Shown piece by piece: positions 25,827 through 34,516 of a DNA stretch of 64,000 nt (its first letter is position 1; every line of letters starts with the position of its first letter). Under the pieces are notes generated by a model. The model did no database searches. It was not told where the DNA came from and saw nothing but the letters and a program-made list of their open reading frames with translations. The stretch is taken from contig CAYGJZ010000007.1 of assembly GCA_964350265.1 (NCBI GenBank), positions 21,994-85,993 of the forward strand. The letters run 5' to 3'. This DNA is from BQJD01 sp964350265. Lineage in GTDB: Bacteria > Pseudomonadota > Gammaproteobacteria > Arenicellales > CAJQKF01. A program made the translations under genes and the position numbers.

Positions 25827-26825
25827 CTAGGCCCCGCGCATGGCCAGGGCGATGGCGCTGGCGGCGACGATGTCGTCGACGCTGGCGCCCCGCGAGAGAT
25901 CGCACACCGGTCGCGCGAAGCCCTGCAGGAAGGGGCCGATGGCCGCCGCGCCGGCCAGGTACTGGGTCAGCTTGTAGGCGATGTTGCCGGCCTCGAGGTC
26001 GGGAAACACCAGCACGTTGGCGCGCCCGGCCACCGCGCCGGGCTCGGCGAGCTTGGCCCGGGCCACCTTGTCCACCAGCGCGCTGTCGGCCTGCAACTCG
26101 CCGTCGATGGCCAGCGCCGGGTCACGCTCCCTGGCCAGGGCGAGGGCGGTGGTCACCTTGTCCACCAGCGCGTGGCGGGCGCTGCCATGGCTGGAGAAGG
26201 ACAGCAGGGCAACCCGCGGCGGCTCTTCCAGCAGGCGCCGTGCACTGGCCGCCGAGGCCAGCGCGATGTCCGCCAGCGCGGCCGCGTCGGGCTCGATGTT
26301 CACCGCGCAGTCGGCGAACACCAGCGGCTTGTCGGCTTCCTCGCCCAGTTTCGGCACCACCATCAGGAAGAAACTCGACGGCGTGTCGATACCCTGCGCC
26401 ATGCCCACCGTCATCAGCCCGGCCTCGATGACCCGCGCGGTGGGGTGGCTGACCCCGGCCACCACCACGTCGGCATCATCGCTGGCCACCATGGCGCCGC
26501 CGAGGAACAGCGGCTTCTTCATCATCCGTCGCGCCACCTCCGGCCGCGCCCCGGCCCGCTGGCGCAGGTAGGCTTCGACGTAGCGAGCCATGTCGTCGTC
26601 ATCCACACTTGCCGGGTCGACCACCTCGATGCCGTCCAGCACCAGTTCCTCGGCGGCGGCCTGCTCGGCCAGCGCCCCGGCGTTGCCGAGCAGGCAGGGG
26701 ATGGCGATGCCGTCGTCCACCAGGCGGCGCGCGGCCTGCAGGATGCGCGCGTCGGCGCCCTCGGGGAAGACCACCCGCCCGGGGCGTTGGCGCGCGGCGT
26801 CGATGAATCGCTGGATGATGCTCAT
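25827..26825 (-). CDS. pta: Phosphate acetyltransferase (short form)
   Basis: 332 residues from the ATG at 26825, consisting of only the PTA/PTB catalytic domain (VVFPEGADARILQAARRL; KPLFLGGAMVASDDADVVVAGV; FADCAVNIEPDAAALADIA). It lacks the N-terminal P-loop and DRTGG domains of E. coli Pta. Converts acetyl-CoA and phosphate to acetyl phosphate. No ackA is adjacent, so it may serve acetyl phosphate supply or an unlinked kinase. Divergent from the DUF1992 gene with 116 bp between. Confidence 0.9.
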   Translation of the reverse strand: MSIIQRFIDAARQRPGRVVFPEGADARILQAARRLVDDGIAIPCLLGNAGALAEQAAAEELVLDGIEVVDPASVDDDDMARYVEAYLRQRAGARPEVARRMMKKPLFLGGAMVASDDADVVVAGVSHPTARVIEAGLMTVGMAQGIDTPSSFFLMVVPKLGEEADKPLVFADCAVNIEPDAAALADIALASAASARRLLEEPPRVALLSFSSHGSARHALVDKVTTALALARERDPALAIDGELQADSALVDKVARAKLAEPGAVAGRANVLVFPDLEAGNIAYKLTQYLAGAAAIGPFLQGFARPVCDLSRGASVDDIVAASAIALAMRGA

Positions 26826-26941
26826 GCGGGAATACGTGGTTGCTGTGCGGTTCGCGGCGCGGCGATTATAAACGACCGCGTGCACTGGCCGGTTTGCCGT
26901 GCGTGGTTTCGCGGCGGCGTCGCCACGGCGATAATAGGTCG

Positions 26942-27301
26942 ATGGACTTTCTGCACCGGTTGGCGGAACAACGCATCGACGAAGCGGTGGCCCGCGGTGA
27001 ACTCGATCACCTGCCCGGCGCCGGCGAACCGCTGGTGCTGGCCGACGACGCCCTCGTCCCGGCGACCATGCGCATGGCCATGCGGGTGTTGAAGAATGCC
27101 GGCTGCGTGCCCGAGGAAGTGAGCCTGCGTCGCCAGCTCGGCGAGCTCCGTGCCCAGCTCGACGACGCCCACGGCGAACAGGCCCGCACCGTTCTTGGCG
27201 AGCGCCTGCGCGGCGTGCTCACCCGCCTGTCGATGATGCACGGCAACGACCTGCGGCTGGAGGCGGCACGCCACCGCGCCGCGTCCCGGCGGCTTCGCTG
27301 A
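26942..27301 (+). CDS. DUF1992 (DnaJ-C28-like) domain protein
   Basis: 119-residue small soluble protein matching the DUF1992 family (LAEQRIDEAVARGELDHLPGAGEPL, then a conserved ALVPATMRMAMRVLKNAG). In eukaryotes the domain occurs in DNAJC28; bacterial function unknown, often annotated YhdN-like. It ends 2 bp before the ABC ATPase, so it probably heads that operon. Confidence 0.8.
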   Translation: MDFLHRLAEQRIDEAVARGELDHLPGAGEPLVLADDALVPATMRMAMRVLKNAGCVPEEVSLRRQLGELRAQLDDAHGEQARTVLGERLRGVLTRLSMMHGNDLRLEAARHRAASRRLR

Positions 27302-27303
27302 GC

Positions 27304-27984
27304 GTGGCGTCTCCCGGGACAGGCACCGCCGCGGTGCACCTGCGCGGCGTGACCAAGGCCTACCGCGAGGCCGCTGGCCTGCGCCCGGTGCTGGAAGGGG
27401 TTGATCTCGTCCTCGCCCGTGGCAGCTTCCTCGCCATCACCGGGCCAAGCGGCAGCGGCAAGTCGACCCTGCTCAACATCCTCGCCGCCATCGAGTCGGC
27501 GGACGCCGGCCGCGTCGAGGTGAACGGCATCGAGCTGGCCGGGGTGCCGGAGCCGGCCAGCACGGTGTTCCGTCGAAACCACGTTGGCATCGTCTTCCAG
27601 TTCTTCAACCTGGTGCCGACCCTGACCGTGCGCGAGAACCTGCTGCTGCCGCTGGCGTTGATCGGCCGCGCCGACCAGCGCGCCGCCGATACGCTGCTCG
27701 AACGGCTCGGCCTGGCAGCGCGGCGGGACAGTTTCCCGGACGTGCTTTCCGGCGGCGAGCAGCAGCGCGTCGGCGTCGCCCGGGCCATGGTCCACCGGCC
27801 CTCGCTGCTGCTCGCCGACGAACCTACCGGCAACCTCGACGAGGCGTCCGGCGGCGAGGTGCTTGCCCTGCTCGGCGAGGCCGCCGCCGACGGCGCCACG
27901 GTGATCATGGTGACCCACAGCGCCGAGGCGGCGGCGGCCGCCGATCGTCGCGGCGTGCTGCGCCACGGCCGGCTGGAGAGCTAG
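27304..27984 (+). CDS. ABC transporter ATP-binding protein (AttE/LolD-like)
   Basis: 226 residues, GTG start. Walker A GPSGSGKST at 47-55, Q-loop VFQFFNLVPTLTVREN, signature LSGGEQQRVGVARAM and Walker B LLLADEPTGNLDEASG define the MacB/LolD group that partners FtsX-type permeases. The next genes encode such a permease and a lipocalin-like protein, the arrangement called AttEFGH. Transported substrate unknown; these systems often act on lipids or lipoproteins or in envelope stress. Confidence 0.88.
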   Translation: MASPGTGTAAVHLRGVTKAYREAAGLRPVLEGVDLVLARGSFLAITGPSGSGKSTLLNILAAIESADAGRVEVNGIELAGVPEPASTVFRRNHVGIVFQFFNLVPTLTVRENLLLPLALIGRADQRAADTLLERLGLAARRDSFPDVLSGGEQQRVGVARAMVHRPSLLLADEPTGNLDEASGGEVLALLGEAAADGATVIMVTHSAEAAAAADRRGVLRHGRLES

Positions 27985-27985
27985 C

Positions 27986-30451
27986 CTGCTCGCCTTCCGG
28001 GCCATCCTGCGCGAATGGCGCGCCCACCCGCTGCAGGTGCTGCTGGCGCTGGTCGGGGTGGCCATCGGGGTCGCGGTGGTGGTCGCCGTCGACCTCGCCA
28101 ATGCCAGCGCCGAGCGCGCCTTCGAGCGTGCCAACCGGGCGGTGGAAGGCATTGCCAGCCACCGCCTGTCCGCCGCCGGCGGCATCGACGAGGCCCTCTA
28201 CACGCGGCTCAAGGTCGAGCTCGGCATCCGCGATGCCGCGCCGGTGGTCAGTGCCACGGTGGATGCCGGCGGCCAGGCGATGACGTTGATGGGCATCGAC
28301 CCGTTGTCGGACTACCGCCTGCGCGACTTCCGGCTGGACCCCGGCGGCACCGGCGAAGCACCGTTCCCGCTGTTCGCGTCCGCCGCCACCCTGGCCGCCC
28401 TCGACCGCGACACCGGCGACACGCTGGTGCTGCGCAGCGGGCAGCGCCAGCAGGACTTCCACGTGGCCGGCCTGCTGGAGGCCGGGGACCAGGCCCTGCC
28501 CGAACGGGTGCTGGTCGCCGACATCGCCGCCGCGCAGTCCTTCCTCGGCCTTGCCGGCCGCCTGAGCTACATCGACCTGCACCTGGCCGACGACGCCGCT
28601 GCCGCGGCGCTGCGCGCGGCGCTGCCGCCGGCGGTGCAGCTGGTGGACACGCGCAGCCGCAACCATGCCCGTTTCGCCATGACCTCGGCGTTTCGCACCA
28701 ACCTTTCCGCGCTGGGCCTGCTCGCCCTGGTCATCGGCCTGTTCCTGATCTACCACACGGTCAGCTTCCAGGTGGTGCGCAGGCGTTCGCTGTTCGGCCT
28801 GCTGCGCGCCCTCGGCCTGACCGGCAACATGCTGGTCGCGGTGCTGCTGGCGGAGGCCGCCACCCTGGCCGTGATCGGCACCACCCTTGGCCTGGTGCTG
28901 GGGGTGTTCCTCAGCCAGTTCCTCTATGCCATGGTCACCGACACCATCGATGCGCTGTACCTGTCGCTGTCCCGGGGCGCGCTTTCGCTGGCACCGTGGA
29001 CACTGTTGAAGGCCTCGGCGCTGGGCATCGGCGCCACCGCGCTGGCCGCCGCGATGCCCGCCCTGGCCGCCCGCGGCACGCCGCCGCGGGGCCTGATGAG
29101 AAAGGCAGTCATGACGGTCTCGCCAGGTCGCTGGGCCTGGCTGGGCCTGGCCGCCATCGCCCTGGCGGCAATCATCTTCGTGCTCGGCGGCGACTCGCTG
29201 GTGGCCGCCTTCGCCGCCCTGTTCGCCCTCATCCTCGGCAGCGCCGCCTTCGCGCCGATGGTGGTCGACGGCCTGTCCCGGCTCCTCGACCGGCCGGCAT
29301 CGCGCCTGGGCATCGGCGCGGTGCTGGCGGTGCGCGCGCTGCGCGCCTACCTCTCGCGCACCGGTGTCGCCACCGCCGCCCTGGCCATTGCCGTGGCCGC
29401 CTCCCTCGGCGTGGCCCTGATGATCGACAGCTTCCGCAGCAGTGTCGATCGCTGGCTGGCCGCCTACCTGCGCGCGGACATCTACATCAGCAGCGCCGAA
29501 GCCGGGGGTCCGGTCCTGGACCAGGACCTGGTGGCCTCGCTGCGTGGCCTGGCCGGTGTTCGCGCGGTGTCCCTTGGTCACCGCATGACCCTCGACGACC
29601 CGGTGCACGGCCCGCTGGAGCTGTTCGTGCTGGAGACCACCGCCGAGGGCTTCGCCGGATTCCAGGTGAAACACGGCGACACCGAGGACCTGTACCGGCG
29701 CTTCGTCGACCACGGCGCGGTGCTGGTCTCCGAACCCTTCGCGCATCGCTTCGACCTCTCCCCCGGAGACGACTTCACGCTGGCCACCGAGCATGGCCGG
29801 GAGAGCCTGCGCGTCGCCGCCGTCTACTACGACTACTCCAGCGACGGCGGTGTCCTCACCGTCTCGCCGCGCACCTTCCAGCAGCACTACGCGCCGCGTG
29901 GCTACCGCGCCGCCTCGCTGTACCTGGACGACGACGCGGTGGTGACCGAGGTGCTGGAACGGTTTTCCCGCGAGGTGGATGCCGACGGTCTCTACGCCCG
30001 TTCCAACCGCGACCTGCGCGAGGCCTCGCTCAAGGTCTTCGACCAGGTGTTCCGGGTCACCGGCATCCTGCGCCTGCTGGCCGTGGTGGTGGCGGTGACC
30101 GGCATCGTCTCGGCCTGGATGGCACTGCAACTGGAACGCGGCCGCGAGTACGCCACCCTGCGCGCCGTGGGTGTCACCCCCAACGCCCTGGCGGCGCGGA
30201 TTCTCGCCGAGACCGGTCTCGGCGGTCTTGCCGCTGGCCTCCTCGCGCTGCCGGTGGGCCTGGCGCTTTGCCTGGCGCTGATCCACGTCATCAACCTGCG
30301 CTCCTTCGGCTGGAGCATGCAGACCGTGGTCGACCCGGTGCTGGTGGTGCAGGCGGTGGCGCTGGCGGTGGGCGCGGCGCTGCTGGCCGGACTGTACCCG
30401 GCGCTGCGCGCACGGCGGCTGGCGCTGGCCGGCCAGCTACGCGGAGACTGA
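27986..30451 (+). CDS. FtsX-like ABC permease, long two-module type (AttFG-like), probable CTG start
   Basis: About 821 residues with paired FtsX cores: an N-terminal helix plus periplasmic domain, helices around 245-420 (FRTNLSALGLLALVIGLFLI), a second module starting near 440, and a C-terminal FtsX core (GILRLLAVVVAVTGIVSAWMA). No ATG, GTG or TTG exists in frame between the upstream stop at 27911 and a GTG at 28037, which would cut into the first helix. A CTG at 27986 has GGAGAG five bases upstream and restores the amphipathic lead-in. Start therefore uncertain. It follows the ATPase directly. Confidence 0.85.
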   Translation: MLAFRAILREWRAHPLQVLLALVGVAIGVAVVVAVDLANASAERAFERANRAVEGIASHRLSAAGGIDEALYTRLKVELGIRDAAPVVSATVDAGGQAMTLMGIDPLSDYRLRDFRLDPGGTGEAPFPLFASAATLAALDRDTGDTLVLRSGQRQQDFHVAGLLEAGDQALPERVLVADIAAAQSFLGLAGRLSYIDLHLADDAAAAALRAALPPAVQLVDTRSRNHARFAMTSAFRTNLSALGLLALVIGLFLIYHTVSFQVVRRRSLFGLLRALGLTGNMLVAVLLAEAATLAVIGTTLGLVLGVFLSQFLYAMVTDTIDALYLSLSRGALSLAPWTLLKASALGIGATALAAAMPALAARGTPPRGLMRKAVMTVSPGRWAWLGLAAIALAAIIFVLGGDSLVAAFAALFALILGSAAFAPMVVDGLSRLLDRPASRLGIGAVLAVRALRAYLSRTGVATAALAIAVAASLGVALMIDSFRSSVDRWLAAYLRADIYISSAEAGGPVLDQDLVASLRGLAGVRAVSLGHRMTLDDPVHGPLELFVLETTAEGFAGFQVKHGDTEDLYRRFVDHGAVLVSEPFAHRFDLSPGDDFTLATEHGRESLRVAAVYYDYSSDGGVLTVSPRTFQQHYAPRGYRAASLYLDDDAVVTEVLERFSREVDADGLYARSNRDLREASLKVFDQVFRVTGILRLLAVVVAVTGIVSAWMALQLERGREYATLRAVGVTPNALAARILAETGLGGLAAGLLALPVGLALCLALIHVINLRSFGWSMQTVVDPVLVVQAVALAVGAALLAGLYPALRARRLALAGQLRGD

Positions 30452-30452
30452 C

Positions 30453-31583
30453 ATGTTCAGCGGCCGACGAGGGTTGCTGCTGGTGGTGTTGGCGGCATTG
30501 CTGCTGGCCGTGATCCGCGACGGCCTGGCGCCATCCGGCGACCCTTCTCCAGGCGCGGACGTGGTCGATTTCCTCGGCGGCGGCGCCAGCGACTTCCAGG
30601 CGGTGACGCCGGGCCGTCCGCCGGTCTTCCCCGCCGACCACGGTGCGCACCGCGACTTCCGCCAGGAGTGGTGGTACTTCACCGGCAACCTGCGTGACCG
30701 CAGTGGCCGGCGTTTCGGCATGCAGCTGACCTTCTTCCGCTTCGGTCATGGCAACGACGATGCCTACCATGATTCCGCCTGGCGCCACGAGCACACCTTC
30801 ATGGCGCATTTCGCCATCAGCGACATCGACGGCGAGCGGCTGCTGGCCGAGCAGGACTATGCCCGCGACAGCCTCGGCCTGGCCGGTGCCGAGGCAGAGC
30901 CGTTCCGGGTCTGGGTCAACGGCTGGTCGGTGCGCGGCGAGCCGGACCAGGCCGGCTTCCAGGCGCGGCTGTCGGCCGATGGCGAGGAGATGGCGGTGGA
31001 CCTCGCGCTGGCGACCAACGAGGCGCCGCTGTTGCAGGGCGAAGACGGTTACAGCATCAAGGATGCCGCCGGCCGCAGCGCTTCGTACTACTACAACCTG
31101 CCCAACCTCGCCGCCAGCGGCGAGCTGCGCCTCGGCGAGGACGTGTTCAGCGTCAGCGGACAGGTGTGGATGGATCGGGAGTGGTCCTCGCAGGTCCTCG
31201 CCAAGAGCCAGTCCGGCTGGGACTGGCTGGCCCTGCGCCTGGCCGACGGCTCGGTGCTGATGGCCTTCCAGGTGCGCGGCGACGGCGAGCCCTTCCGCTA
31301 CGCCATGCGCCGCACCGCCGATGGCCAGGTGCGTCGTTTCCGCAGCGACCAGGTGGAACTGGTGCCCACCGGCTGGTGGCGGGGGCAGGGCACCAGCCGC
31401 TACCCGGTGCGCTGGCGGCTGCGCATCGTCGATGCGGGCATCGATCTCGCCGTCGCCGCCGCCTTCGACGCCCAGGAGGTGGCGCTGGATTTCCGCTACT
31501 GGGAAGGGGTTGTCGATGTCACGGGGAGCGTGGACAATGCCCGCGTGCTCGGCGAGGGCTACCTTGAGCTGACCGGGTACTGA
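30453..31583 (+). CDS. Lipocalin-like / AttH domain protein (carotenoid 1,2-hydratase-like)
   Basis: 376 residues. The N-terminal hydrophobic segment (LLLVVLAALLLAVI, about residues 8-22) is a signal anchor or signal peptide. The mature region starts with the AttH signature DFRQEWWYFTGNLRD, then LTFFRFGHG and VWMDREWSSQVLAKSQSGWDWL, typical of the CrtC/AttH double-lipocalin fold. It begins 1 bp after the permease stop. Expected in the periplasm as partner of the ABC system, probably handling a hydrophobic ligand. Carotenoid hydratase activity is not implied. Confidence 0.85.
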   Translation: MFSGRRGLLLVVLAALLLAVIRDGLAPSGDPSPGADVVDFLGGGASDFQAVTPGRPPVFPADHGAHRDFRQEWWYFTGNLRDRSGRRFGMQLTFFRFGHGNDDAYHDSAWRHEHTFMAHFAISDIDGERLLAEQDYARDSLGLAGAEAEPFRVWVNGWSVRGEPDQAGFQARLSADGEEMAVDLALATNEAPLLQGEDGYSIKDAAGRSASYYYNLPNLAASGELRLGEDVFSVSGQVWMDREWSSQVLAKSQSGWDWLALRLADGSVLMAFQVRGDGEPFRYAMRRTADGQVRRFRSDQVELVPTGWWRGQGTSRYPVRWRLRIVDAGIDLAVAAAFDAQEVALDFRYWEGVVDVTGSVDNARVLGEGYLELTGY

Positions 31584-31586
31584 GCG

Positions 31587-31614
31587 CCGCGCCGCTTCCC
31601 CGCGCGCGGCGCGG
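31587..31614 (+). other. GC hairpin after the AttEFGH-like operon
   Basis: A 9-bp stem CCGCGCCGC / GCGGCGCGG with a 10-nt loop begins 4 bp after the lipocalin-like gene stop. It lacks a clear U-tract (GGCTTGTAAAGG follows), so it may be a factor-dependent stop or 3'-end stabiliser ahead of sodB. Confidence 0.45.
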
Positions 31615-31675
31615 GGCTTGTAAAGGCCCTGCATCCTCCCCATCTTCTGAATTTTCACCTTTGGAGACTGACGTC

Positions 31676-32260
31676 ATGGCGCATGAATTGCCCCCGCTAC
31701 CCTTCGAGAAGAACGCGCTGGAGCCGGTGATATCCGCCGAGACCATCGACTACCACTACGGCAAGCATCACCAGACCTACGTCACCAAGCTCAACGGCAT
31801 GATCCCGGGCACCGAGTTCGAGAACATGGACCTGGAAGAGATCGTCAAGAAGTCCGACGGTGGCGTGTTCAACAATGCCGCGCAGATCTGGAACCACACG
31901 TTCTACTGGCACTGTCTGCGGGCGCCGGCGGAAGGCAACCAGCCGTCCGGTGAACTGGCCGCCGCCATCGACGCGTCCTTCGGCAGCTTCGATGCCTTCA
32001 AGGAACAGTTTGCCACCTCGGCGGCCAACAACTTCGGTTCCGGCTGGACCTGGCTGGTGAAGAAGTCCGACGGCAAGCTGGCGGTGGTCAACACCTCCAA
32101 TGCCGCCACCCCGCTGACCGGCAGCGACGTGCCGTTGCTGACCGTGGACGTGTGGGAGCACGCCTACTACATCGACTTCCGCAACGCGCGCCCGGACTAC
32201 GTCGCCGCCCTGTGGCAGTTGATCAACTGGGATTTCGTGGCGAAGAACTTCGCCGGCTGA
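31676..32260 (+). CDS. sodB: Superoxide dismutase [Fe]
   Basis: 194 residues. Metal ligands His27, His74, Asp158 and His162 are all present (YHYGKHH; IWNHTFYW; DVWEHAYY). Gln70 in NNAAQIWNHT sits at the position typical of Fe-type enzymes, so iron is favoured over manganese. Cytoplasmic, no signal peptide. The ATG at 31676 has GGAG about 9 bases upstream; an in-frame ATG 15 bp earlier precedes that ribosome site and is rejected. Confidence 0.95.
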   Translation: MAHELPPLPFEKNALEPVISAETIDYHYGKHHQTYVTKLNGMIPGTEFENMDLEEIVKKSDGGVFNNAAQIWNHTFYWHCLRAPAEGNQPSGELAAAIDASFGSFDAFKEQFATSAANNFGSGWTWLVKKSDGKLAVVNTSNAATPLTGSDVPLLTVDVWEHAYYIDFRNARPDYVAALWQLINWDFVAKNFAG

Positions 32261-32268
32261 TGCCGCCA

Positions 32269-32293
32269 CCATGGCCCGCCGCGCGGGCCATGG
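32269..32293. terminator. Perfect 10-bp stem hairpin after sodB
   Basis: CCATGGCCCG / CGGGCCATGG with a 5-nt loop, 8 bp past the sodB stop. No U-tract follows. Together with the next hairpin it lies between the convergent sodB and hemW genes and probably ends transcription from one or both sides. Confidence 0.5.
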
Positions 32294-32307
32294 ACGCCTG
32301 TCCCAAC

Positions 32308-32330
32308 GAGGGCCGCTTCGCGCGGCCCTC
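32308..32330. terminator. Second hairpin between sodB and hemW
   Basis: GAGGGCCGC / GCGGCCCTC, a perfect 9-bp stem with loop TTCGC, 14 bp from the preceding hairpin. No U-tract on either strand. The tandem arrangement in a 110-bp convergent gap fits a factor-assisted bidirectional terminator. Confidence 0.45.
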
Positions 32331-32370
32331 GCGCGTTGTACAGCGCGGGCAAGCCAGCGGGCAGGGGACG

Positions 32371-33549
32371 TCAGCCGGTGCCCTGTCCCGGCTCCGTGCC
32401 CTGCGCCGGCAGCCAGTGCTCGAGGATCTCGTTCAGGTAGAGATAGCCGCGATCGGTGGCGCGGATGCGATCACCGCTGCGCCGCAGCAGCTTTCCCGCC
32501 ACCAGGGTGTCCAGGCGTTCGCCGAGCAGCGTAGCGTCGAGCCCGGTGCGCTGCGTGAACAGCGACAGGCTGAACCCGTCGCGCAGCCGGAGCGCGTTGA
32601 GCATGAACTCGAACAGGCGGTCCTCGTCACCGGGGCGCGTTTCGCGGGCGCGGAAGGTGTCGTTGCAGGCCATGTAGTCGCGTGGATGCCGGGGCTTGGT
32701 GTAGCGCAGCACCTGGCCGTCCACGGTGAGCTTGCCATGGCCGCCGGCGCCGATGGCCAGGTAGTCGCCGAACTCCCAGTAGTTGCGGTTGTGCCGGGAT
32801 TCCATGCCGCTGCGGGCGAAGGCCGATACCTCGTAGCGGAACCAGCCCCCCGTGCGCAGCTGCGCCAGGCCGTACTCGTGCATGGCATGGACCTCGTCCT
32901 CGCCCGGCAGGACCGGGGTCCTCTCGTGGAACAGCGTGTTCGGTTCGATGGTGAGCTGGTAGTAGGAAAGGTGCTCGGGCGCCAGGCCGATGGCGGCCTC
33001 GATGTCGGCGGCGGCGTCGGCGCGGGACTGCCCCGGCAGGCCGAACATGATGTCGATGTTGATGTTGTCGAAGCCGGCCACCCGTGCACCGTCCACCGCG
33101 AACCGTGCCTGGCGGGCGTCGTGGATGCGGCCGATCTGGCGCAGCAGGCGGTTGTTGAAGCTCTGCGCACCGATGGACAGCCGGTTGACGCCGGCGTCGC
33201 GGTAGCCGCGGAAGCGGGCGCGGTCGCTGGCGCCGGGATTCGCTTCCAGGGTGATCTCCGCATCGGCATCGAGGACGCCGTGACGGGCAACCTGCTCGAT
33301 CACGCTGCCGATGGTGTTCGCCGACACCAGGCTCGGCGTGCCGCCGCCGAAGAAGATGCTGACCACCGGCCGACCGCGGGCCGCGGCCAGTTCCAGCGCG
33401 AGGTCGCGCTCGAGGGCGTCAAGGTAGGCGGTCTCCGGCAACGTGTCGCGCAGGGTGTGCGAGTTGAAGTCGCAGTAGGGACACTTGCGCACGCACCAGG
33501 GCAGGTGCACGTACAGGGACAGCGGAATGTCGGCGTCGGCCGGGTGCAC
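32371..33549 (-). CDS. hemW: Radical SAM family heme chaperone HemW
   Basis: 392 residues from a GTG at 33549, one base after the preceding gene's stop. The radical SAM cysteines 19, 23 and 26 lie in LPWCVRKCPYCDFNSH; FFGGGTPSL and the HNRNYWEFGDYLAIGAG segment (heme-binding HNxxYW) distinguish HemW from coproporphyrinogen dehydrogenase HemN. It inserts or shields heme for respiratory proteins. The longer reading upstream overlaps the dehydrogenase gene in another frame and is rejected. Confidence 0.9.
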   Translation of the reverse strand: MHPADADIPLSLYVHLPWCVRKCPYCDFNSHTLRDTLPETAYLDALERDLALELAAARGRPVVSIFFGGGTPSLVSANTIGSVIEQVARHGVLDADAEITLEANPGASDRARFRGYRDAGVNRLSIGAQSFNNRLLRQIGRIHDARQARFAVDGARVAGFDNINIDIMFGLPGQSRADAAADIEAAIGLAPEHLSYYQLTIEPNTLFHERTPVLPGEDEVHAMHEYGLAQLRTGGWFRYEVSAFARSGMESRHNRNYWEFGDYLAIGAGGHGKLTVDGQVLRYTKPRHPRDYMACNDTFRARETRPGDEDRLFEFMLNALRLRDGFSLSLFTQRTGLDATLLGERLDTLVAGKLLRRSGDRIRATDRGYLYLNEILEHWLPAQGTEPGQGTG

Positions 33550-33550
33550 G

Positions 33551-34516
33551 TCAGGCGACGCGATGCATTGCGTGCCCGTTCTGCCAGGACTCGACCAGGT
33601 CCACCATCTGGTCCACCAGCCGCTGGCGGCTGCGTCGACTGGCCCAGGCATTGTGCGGTGTCACCAGGAGGTTCGGCGGGGAACGCTGCATCAACGGACT
33701 GCTGCCATCGGGCGGTTCGACACGCAGCACGTCCAGCCCGGCGCCGGCGATCCTGCCCTCGATGAGCGCGTCGGCCAGCGCCGCTTCGTCCACCAGGCCG
33801 CCGCGCGCGGTGTTGATGAGAATGGCCCCCGGCTTCATCTTCGACAACGCCGCCGCGTCGATCAGGTTGGTCGTCTCGGCCACCAGCGGACAGTGCAGGG
33901 TGACCACGTCGCTGGCGGCGAGGAACTCGTCCATGCCCAGGCGGTCGCGGGTCGGCTCGCTGCCGGCGCGGGCACTGATCAGGATCTTCATGCCGAAGGC
34001 CTCGCCGATGCGTGCCACCGCGCGGCCGAGGTTGCCGTAGCCGACGATGCCGAGGGTGCGGTCCTGCAGGTCGATGATCGGATCGTCGAGCAGGCAGAAG
34101 AAGGGGCTGTCGTTCCAGCGTCCGGCGCGTACCGCGCCGGCATAGGACTCGATGTTGCGGCCCAGTGCCAGGAGCAGCGCGAAGACATGCTGGGCGACGC
34201 TGGTGGTGGCATAGTCGCGGGCATTGCACACGGCGATGCCACGGCGGGCGGCGCCGTTGAGATCGACGTTGTTGGTGCCGGTGGCGGCGATGATGACCAG
34301 CTTGATGTCGGTGCAGGCATCGAGCACGGCCTCGTCGATGACCACCTTGTTGGTCACCACCACCTCGGCGTCGCCGATGTGTTCAATCGTCTGCGACGGC
34401 TGCGTGTCGCCAAAGGACGTCATCTTCGGCAGCACCTTGTCGAAGGCGCTGAAGTCCAGGTCGCCGCGGTCGACGCTGTCCCGGTCGAGGAAGACGCTGC
34501 GCCAGGCATCGGTCAT
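33551..34516 (-). CDS. D-2-hydroxyacid dehydrogenase (glycerate/hydroxypyruvate reductase type)
   Basis: 321 residues, NAD-dependent. The Rossmann motif is LGIVGYGNLGRAVARIG, followed by catalytic Arg in INTARGGLVDEAAL, Glu in GAGLDVLRVEPPDG and His in VTPHNAWAS. The set matches the HprA-like branch; formate, phosphoglycerate and lactate dehydrogenase branches are less likely. The ATG overlaps the hslR stop. Position upstream of hemW suggests a hslR-dehydrogenase-hemW transcript without obvious functional logic. Confidence 0.87.
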   Translation of the reverse strand: MTDAWRSVFLDRDSVDRGDLDFSAFDKVLPKMTSFGDTQPSQTIEHIGDAEVVVTNKVVIDEAVLDACTDIKLVIIAATGTNNVDLNGAARRGIAVCNARDYATTSVAQHVFALLLALGRNIESYAGAVRAGRWNDSPFFCLLDDPIIDLQDRTLGIVGYGNLGRAVARIGEAFGMKILISARAGSEPTRDRLGMDEFLAASDVVTLHCPLVAETTNLIDAAALSKMKPGAILINTARGGLVDEAALADALIEGRIAGAGLDVLRVEPPDGSSPLMQRSPPNLLVTPHNAWASRRSRQRLVDQMVDLVESWQNGHAMHRVA

